From positions 1 through 44,550 of IMG/VR virus record IMGVR_UViG_3300022669_000019: a stretch of 44,550 bases of DNA; one strand, written 5' to 3'. The notes under the pieces were generated by a model. That model ran no database searches. It saw only the letters and a program-made list of their open reading frames with translations, and was not told where the DNA came from. Source of the stretch: a virus. Positions 40,999 through 44,550 of the stretch are shown in pieces (positions within the stretch are counted from its first letter, which is position 1; each line of letters begins with the position of its first letter). The position numbers and the translations under genes are program-made.

Positions 40999-41550
40999 AT
41001 GAAACCCAATAAAGAAGTAGGAGCACTGCGGGGCGCTGCTCAGGACGCCATGCGGTGGGCACAGGCAGATATGCCGTCAACGGGCTACAAGGCCATCGAG
41101 CGGCACCGTCTCATAAGCGACATACTCGACGCGACGTACAAGCTCGCCACGATGCAGTCACTGGACGATATATGGCGTGCTGCTGGTCAGCCCGACCGAT
41201 CCCACATCGACGACGCGACGCAGGCGCGAGAGGATGTGTACGATGGAGGTACACTTAATCCACGGCCGGAGATCGGCGTCGATTACGACTACAACGTGAT
41301 CTCGAACGAGGTAGGGGCACTGCTGGGCGCTGCTCAGGACGCCATGCGGTGGGCACAGGCAGATATGCCGGCGACGGGGTACAAGGCCATCGAGCGGCAC
41401 CGTCTCATAAGCGACATACTCAACGCGACGTACAAGCTCGCCACGATGCAGGCACTGGACGATATATGGCGTGCTGCTGGTCAGCCCGACAGAGTCCACA
41501 TCAATGACGCGAAGCAGGCTCGGCTGGACGTTGAGGCCCGCAATCCCTAA
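40999..41550 (+). CDS. Tandem two-domain early protein, 183 aa
   Basis: Two copies of an about 80-residue helical domain: residues 6-90 and 103-183 share EVGALxGAAQDAMRWAQADM, TGYKAIERHRLISDIL and DDIWRAAGQPD with only a few changes. A single-domain relative follows at 41568-41834. AGGAGAG lies five bases before the ATG and the early promoter is 47 bases upstream. The domain has a conserved RWAQ and GYKAIERH core; I do not recognise its family. It is the first gene expressed, so a host-takeover or regulatory function is possible but not shown. Confidence 0.75.
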   Translation: MKPNKEVGALRGAAQDAMRWAQADMPSTGYKAIERHRLISDILDATYKLATMQSLDDIWRAAGQPDRSHIDDATQAREDVYDGGTLNPRPEIGVDYDYNVISNEVGALLGAAQDAMRWAQADMPATGYKAIERHRLISDILNATYKLATMQALDDIWRAAGQPDRVHINDAKQARLDVEARNP

Positions 41551-41567
41551 CCGAAAGGCAGGAAACG

Positions 41568-41834
41568 ATGGAAGCTAACCGAAACACCGAAGTATCGGCT
41601 CTATTGGTTGCAGCACGGACCGCCATGCGGTGGGCACAGACCGACATGCCCGCCACAGGCTACAAGGCGATTGAGCGCCACGCCGCAATCGACCAGATAC
41701 TGCAATTATCCGAGCGGCTATCCGTAACACAGTCGATGGACGATATATGGCGAGCCGACGGCCAACCCGACGACCAACGGAACATCAACGACGCGACACA
41801 GGCTCGGATTGCGTTCGAAGACTGCAACCCCTAA
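41568..41834 (+). CDS. Single-domain paralogue of the preceding gene, 88 aa
   Basis: Matches either domain of the gene before it: VSALLVAARTAMRWAQTDMP, GYKAIERHAAI, DDIWRADGQPD and DATQAR. It is more diverged than the two internal copies are from each other, so it split first. Its leader (AAAGGCAGGAAACG before the ATG) is repeated almost exactly before the next gene at 41852, showing that the leader was duplicated too. Confidence 0.75.
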   Translation: MEANRNTEVSALLVAARTAMRWAQTDMPATGYKAIERHAAIDQILQLSERLSVTQSMDDIWRADGQPDDQRNINDATQARIAFEDCNP

Positions 41835-41851
41835 CTGAAAGGCAGGAAACG

Positions 41852-42493
41852 ATGAAAATCGAAGCGAAAGTCGCTGAGTGGGCAACCGCCTCGACCGGCG
41901 ACGCCTACGGCGACGTCTATATGATCTACTACACCGTATCGCTGGCTATAGACAATAGGCGCCACGAGTTGCGAGGATTTTTTTTGGGCGGATGGATCCC
42001 GGCGGGCGCGCATCAGGATATAGACGGGTCTGGACTGGCAGATTGGGGCAGCAGCCAGCCAGGAGGGTGGCGGACATGCGACACCGACGGCCAGGAGAGC
42101 GGAGCGATACGCGTCTCATATGATGATGATGGACAGATCCGGGTCGGCAACGGTGAGGCCGCAATATCGCTCACCGGCACGAGAGACGACGCAGATCGGA
42201 TCGAGCGTGCTATCGAGGACGCCATCTCGGCCTCAGACATCGACCTGGACGAGCCGGACGCCGAGCCCATCTACGACTACATAGATCCTGTCGATGGACT
42301 GGACGCCCTACCGATCCGCGTCGGAAACTACATGGGTGCTGGCCCAGTACTGGCGTGGGAGGATGGTCCAGACTACGCCATAGCGCCCTATCCGACCGAC
42401 GCCGACATCGAGTCGGCGATATCAGCGATCCGCGATCCGCTGCGAGCGATTATCCGGCACGAGGCCGACGCATTGATTGACCCGGAGGATTAA
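41852..42493 (+). CDS. Hypothetical acidic protein, 213 aa
   Basis: Start at 41852 with the repeated leader GGCAGGAAACG; the frame back to 41747 overlaps the gene before it in another frame and is rejected. The protein is acidic (many Asp, Glu), with a beta-rich first half (YGDVYMIYYTVSLAIDN) and an internal near-repeat of DAEPIYDYIDPVD-type segments. No signal or membrane segment. Small acidic early proteins often act as mimics or inhibitors of host proteins, but nothing here proves it. Confidence 0.65.
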   Translation: MKIEAKVAEWATASTGDAYGDVYMIYYTVSLAIDNRRHELRGFFLGGWIPAGAHQDIDGSGLADWGSSQPGGWRTCDTDGQESGAIRVSYDDDGQIRVGNGEAAISLTGTRDDADRIERAIEDAISASDIDLDEPDAEPIYDYIDPVDGLDALPIRVGNYMGAGPVLAWEDGPDYAIAPYPTDADIESAISAIRDPLRAIIRHEADALIDPED

Positions 42494-42497
42494 CACC

Positions 42498-42608
42498 TTG
42501 CCGCAGCAGATCCCGTTTACCGATTTTCCGTTTGATGACCTGGCTGAAGATGATGTCTTCAAGCTGTACGTTTGTGACACGATCCTGATGCTTCCATCGG
42601 AGTATTGA
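42498..42608 (+). CDS. Small acidic protein, 36 aa
   Basis: A TTG start (42498) with GGAGG nine bases upstream, at the end of the preceding gene. The sequence PQQIPFTDFPFDDLAEDD is acidic and aromatic, then VFKLYVCDTILMLP. Its stop is one base before the next ATG (42610), which suggests coupling. Too short to place in a family. Confidence 0.5.
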   Translation: MPQQIPFTDFPFDDLAEDDVFKLYVCDTILMLPSEY

Positions 42609-42609
42609 T

Positions 42610-42891
42610 ATGACCACGACCGAAATCATGCCTGGCGTTCACGCCGAATTACTCTATCGAGATCCCACGCCGTTCCGGGGTGTGGTCTTGATAGACATTT
42701 GGATCATCGGCAACCTCTATTCGGCCCAGGCGGTGCGGTACAAGCAAAACTGTGCCACCAAAGAGATGGAGGTCGTCAAGATCGGGCCAGTTCTTGAGAG
42801 TGCAGAACGATTGCCCGACATCATGCTGGCCGTGATGGAGTCCGTCAAAGGCAGCAAACACGACGTTGTTTTTCTTAAACATGGAGATTGA
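42610..42891 (+). CDS. Hypothetical protein, 93 aa
   Basis: Small alpha/beta protein (VVLIDIWIIGNLYSAQ, then EVVKIGPVLESAERLPD and a helix). It begins one base after the stop of the 36-aa gene and ends in close coupling with the next one (42894). Not recognised. Confidence 0.65.
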   Translation: MTTTEIMPGVHAELLYRDPTPFRGVVLIDIWIIGNLYSAQAVRYKQNCATKEMEVVKIGPVLESAERLPDIMLAVMESVKGSKHDVVFLKHGD

Positions 42892-42893
42892 TA

Positions 42894-43235
42894 ATGGCTA
42901 AAAGGCGAAATTGCTGGATCTGCAAAACCTGTGGATTTAAAGGAAGTGGCCCCACATCCATGAATGTTCACTACAAGGCAAATCCCACACACGCAACCGA
43001 GAAATCGGTGATTAATTCTAACGACCGACCCAAAAAGCGTGAATTGAGCAAAAACCCCGAGGCAATCCGAGCAAGGCAATACTATCGAGATTTGAAATCT
43101 GGCAAACGGGTCAAGAATCCAAAAAAACCAATCCTTTTACCAGCCACCGGATGTAATTATTGCCCTGGCTGTGGCTTATTCCTCGGCCCATCCAATACGG
43201 CTATTCAACTCACTGAGGAAGTGAAAAAAGGATAG
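42894..43235 (+). CDS. Two-zinc-finger protein, 113 aa
   Basis: Start at 42894 with GGAG seven bases upstream. The N-terminus has CWICKTCGFKGSG followed by His and His (Cys-x2-Cys-x12-His-x6-His), a C2H2-like finger. The C-terminus has CNYCPGCGLFLGP, a Cys-x2-Cys-x2-Cys knuckle. The middle is basic (KKRELSKNPEAIRARQYYRDL). DNA or RNA binding is likely, and a transcriptional role in the early region is possible. Confidence 0.7.
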   Translation: MAKRRNCWICKTCGFKGSGPTSMNVHYKANPTHATEKSVINSNDRPKKRELSKNPEAIRARQYYRDLKSGKRVKNPKKPILLPATGCNYCPGCGLFLGPSNTAIQLTEEVKKG

Positions 43236-43238
43236 ACC

Positions 43239-43493
43239 ATGCTTGACTCTGCACGCTGGCGAATCATCATCCTGGCCGAACACGCTGGATATCACGCCAA
43301 GTACATCCAATACATCGTCCGCAAGTACGACGGCGAACGTTACAGCACATCGACGATCTACAAGGTTTTGAAGGATGCCGGCGTATCGCTCCGCGATTAT
43401 CGCAACGGCAAGACCAAGGCATCACAAAAACGAGTGATCGAGCTGGGTTGCGGCAAGAAGAACGTCAAGAAACCAAGGGGATTGAAGCAATGA
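43239..43493 (+). CDS. Helix-turn-helix protein, 84 aa
   Basis: RWRIIILAEHAGYHAKYIQY and STSTIYKVLKDAGVSLRDYR form a small helix-turn-helix of the homeodomain-like kind, followed by a basic tail (KKNVKKPRGLKQ). It lies three bases after the zinc-finger gene and overlaps the next ATG as ATGA. A DNA-binding regulator is the natural guess. No ligand or dimer domain is present. Confidence 0.7.
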   Translation: MLDSARWRIIILAEHAGYHAKYIQYIVRKYDGERYSTSTIYKVLKDAGVSLRDYRNGKTKASQKRVIELGCGKKNVKKPRGLKQ

Positions 43494-43675
43494 CCACGAT
43501 CGACAAAACCAAACTTGTGACGATTAAGATCAACCACATTGGCGAACTTAAAGAAGGCCAAATCAAGGTCGGTTTGAACAAAACACACCACGGCCATCGT
43601 GTAACTATCACCATGCCCTTGGCGGCCTGGCTCGATCTCGAAGAAAAGCTGAAGGATATCGATTTCAATGGTTAA
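43490..43675 (+). CDS. Hypothetical protein, 61 aa
   Basis: Start at 43490, overlapping the previous stop as ATGA; the longer frame to 43448 has no ribosome site. Small beta-rich protein (KLVTIKINHIGELKEGQIKV) with a helical end. It overlaps the next gene by 8 bp. Unknown. Confidence 0.65.
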   Translation: MTTIDKTKLVTIKINHIGELKEGQIKVGLNKTHHGHRVTITMPLAAWLDLEEKLKDIDFNG

Positions 43676-43922
43676 AGCAGCACCCCACAAAATCAAAGAA
43701 CTGTATGCCTTCATCGCTACCGAAAAAGATGGCACCGAGGGCATTATGAGCTATTACGCCCGCAATGCCGGGACGTGGGTACCCATGATCGGGTCCGACT
43801 TCATGCGGGTCGATGCACTGAAGCTGATCGCCGATAAGATGTGCGCGACAACCGGCCACACTTACAGGATCAAGCGATTCGTTCCCGGCGATCCCCACGA
43901 TGTCACGGATCAATACAAATGA
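43668..43922 (+). CDS. Hypothetical protein, 84 aa
   Basis: Small alpha/beta protein: HKIKELYAFIATEKDGTEGI, SYYARNAGTWVPMIG, then a helix. The first strands and the Thr-Glu-Lys-Asp-Gly-Thr-Glu-Gly turn suggest a compact single domain. It overlaps the neighbours at both ends (8 and 4 bp). No family recognised. Confidence 0.65.
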   Translation: MVKAAPHKIKELYAFIATEKDGTEGIMSYYARNAGTWVPMIGSDFMRVDALKLIADKMCATTGHTYRIKRFVPGDPHDVTDQYK

Positions 43923-44200
43923 TCAAAGACGAACAATTGAAACTGTGGAAGCTGTCTGATTTGATTCGTGTTCGGGTCGCCGAGCTATGCCCAGAGCTGA
44001 GATTGTCAAGCATCAAACCCACCAACGACAAATCAATCACGTTCGTTTATCGCGGCCCCAACGGTTGGATAAAAACAACCCGCCACATCCTTGAAATAAG
44101 CAGACCGGGCGACATCGAGAAGGTTGCTCGGGCCACAGCGGCTTTCATCGTCAGCCAATACCAAAAACTTGAGAATTGCCACAATGATTATCACCATTGA
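43919..44200 (+). CDS. Hypothetical protein, 93 aa
   Basis: Start at 43919, sharing ATGA with the previous stop; the frame back to 43841 is rejected. Mixed alpha/beta with a basic middle (SITFVYRGPNGWIKTTRHIL) and a helical C-terminus. It overlaps the last early gene by 17 bp. Not recognised. Confidence 0.6.
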   Translation: MIKDEQLKLWKLSDLIRVRVAELCPELRLSSIKPTNDKSITFVYRGPNGWIKTTRHILEISRPGDIEKVARATAAFIVSQYQKLENCHNDYHH

Positions 44201-44420
44201 ACTTATGAACGCATCGCTTAAATCGCCGATCTGCCCATCGTGCGGCCGGCGAAAGGCCAGACAGCATCGGTTTTGCCGTGAGTGCTTCTTGAATGTCCCG
44301 TATGTTGTTCGTCAGCAAATCGAGAACGCCGTGGCCGAGATACCTAAGATCAAAGGGATGGGCAAGGCCCTGGAATCCCTGAACGTCAACGAACCATATT
44401 GGCCGAATCTTGGTAAATAA
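44184..44420 (+). CDS. Zinc-ribbon protein, 78 aa, last early gene
   Basis: CPSCGRRKARQHRFCREC (Cys-x2-Cys, basic loop, Cys-x2-Cys) is a zinc ribbon of the kind found in small DNA- or RNA-binding proteins, followed by a helical tail. The start is at 44184, with a later Met (residue 8) as an alternative. Its stop is four bases before the TTGACA of the junction promoter. Confidence 0.65.
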   Translation: MIITIELMNASLKSPICPSCGRRKARQHRFCRECFLNVPYVVRQQIENAVAEIPKIKGMGKALESLNVNEPYWPNLGK

Positions 44421-44423
44421 TGG

Positions 44424-44451
44424 TTGACATCGTTTTCATCTTTGCTATACT
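44424..44451 (+). promoter_or_regulatory. Strong sigma70-type promoter at genome junction
   Basis: TTGACA at 44424-44429, a 16-bp spacer and TATACT at 44446-44451. Both hexamers are close to consensus. It begins four bases after the stop of the last early gene (44420). Transcription would start near the first bases of the repeat and meet a perfect terminator within about 50 nt. No plus-strand gene follows until 6493. The spacer resembles that of the early promoter at 40925 (both begin TTGACATC and share the 16-bp spacing). It may drive a short non-coding RNA, or antiterminated transcription antisense to the minus-strand genes. Confidence 0.7.
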
Positions 44452-44550
44452 ATCCCCGAGAGCTTTCTCCCCTCCTCCCCCCTTGGCTTTCGGGCCAGGG
44501 GGGGTTTTTGGTTGCCTACTTTCCCCCGGTGGTGGCCGGGGAAACGCCCG
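44452..44550. repeat. Terminal direct repeat, right copy
   Basis: Exact copy of bases 1-99. It starts one base after the last base of the TATACT element of the promoter at 44424-44451 and ends inside the second terminator hairpin, so on the circle this promoter reads directly into the terminator ladder at 26-209. Confidence 0.9.

Noticed and set aside
1-44550. tRNA genes, integrase, transposase
   Set aside because: No cloverleaf, tyrosine/serine recombinase or transposase motif was seen by eye on either strand.

Overview
The window is a phage genome of about 44.45 kb that closes into a circle: bases 1-99 are repeated exactly at 44452-44550, so the unit length is 44,451 bp and the repeat is most simply an assembly overlap. 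Terminase large subunit, portal, scaffold, major capsid protein, a thin-filament adaptor and a nozzle-type tail tube protein are present, and no long tape-measure or contractile-tail genes were seen. Together with one giant internal-type virion protein this suggests a short-tailed (podovirus-like) phage. The host cannot be named from sequence. Canonical AAGGAG-type ribosome sites show a bacterial host. No integrase or repressor was recognised, so a lytic life style is likely but not proven.

Layout. (1) 40999-44420, plus strand: a compact operon of eleven small genes (mostly 36-213 aa, many with ATGA-type overlaps) behind a TTGACA/TAGACT promoter; this is the presumed early region. It holds three copies of one small domain, a C2H2-like zinc protein, a helix-turn-helix protein and a zinc ribbon. 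(2) 40690 down to 27539, minus strand: virion genes (small protein, 419-aa virion protein, scaffold, capsid with a terminator after it, decoration-type protein, adaptor, lectin-fold protein, tail nozzle, three small virion proteins, two Gln/Ala/Gly-rich internal proteins, a 53-aa membrane protein). (3) 27483 to 23581, minus: small proteins, a DNA polymerase X-type nucleotidyltransferase and a lysine-rich HTH protein; one 100-aa gene lies on the opposite strand here. (4) 23460 to 14902, minus: one 2852-residue polyvalent protein, 19% of the genome, followed by a lipoprotein-like gene and the portal. (5) 12414 to 7545, minus: small zinc, Tat-signal and membrane proteins, a RusA-like resolvase, a DUF3850-like protein, a replication-initiator-like protein and a zinc/winged-helix protein. 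(6) 7246-7544: a convergent intergenic region with a cluster of 8-bp repeats at helical spacing, a candidate origin. (7) 6493-7245, plus: an isolated lectin-fold gene. (8) 6425 to 373, minus: virion protein, terminase, a broken duplicate of the terminase tail, an Acb2-like anti-CBASS protein and several unknown genes. (9) 1-210 and 44424-44451: a strong promoter followed at once by a ladder of terminators.

Most notable points: the giant protein appears to join a ParB-like domain, an intact GGDEF diguanylate cyclase, an ADP-ribosyltransferase-like domain, a DNA sliding-clamp-like domain, an HExxH metallopeptidase and an LPD38-like tail. The same phage encodes an Acb2-like cyclic-oligonucleotide sponge. 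No DNA polymerase of replicative type, helicase, primase or endolysin was recognised, so replication probably borrows host enzymes and lysis uses proteins not recognised here.
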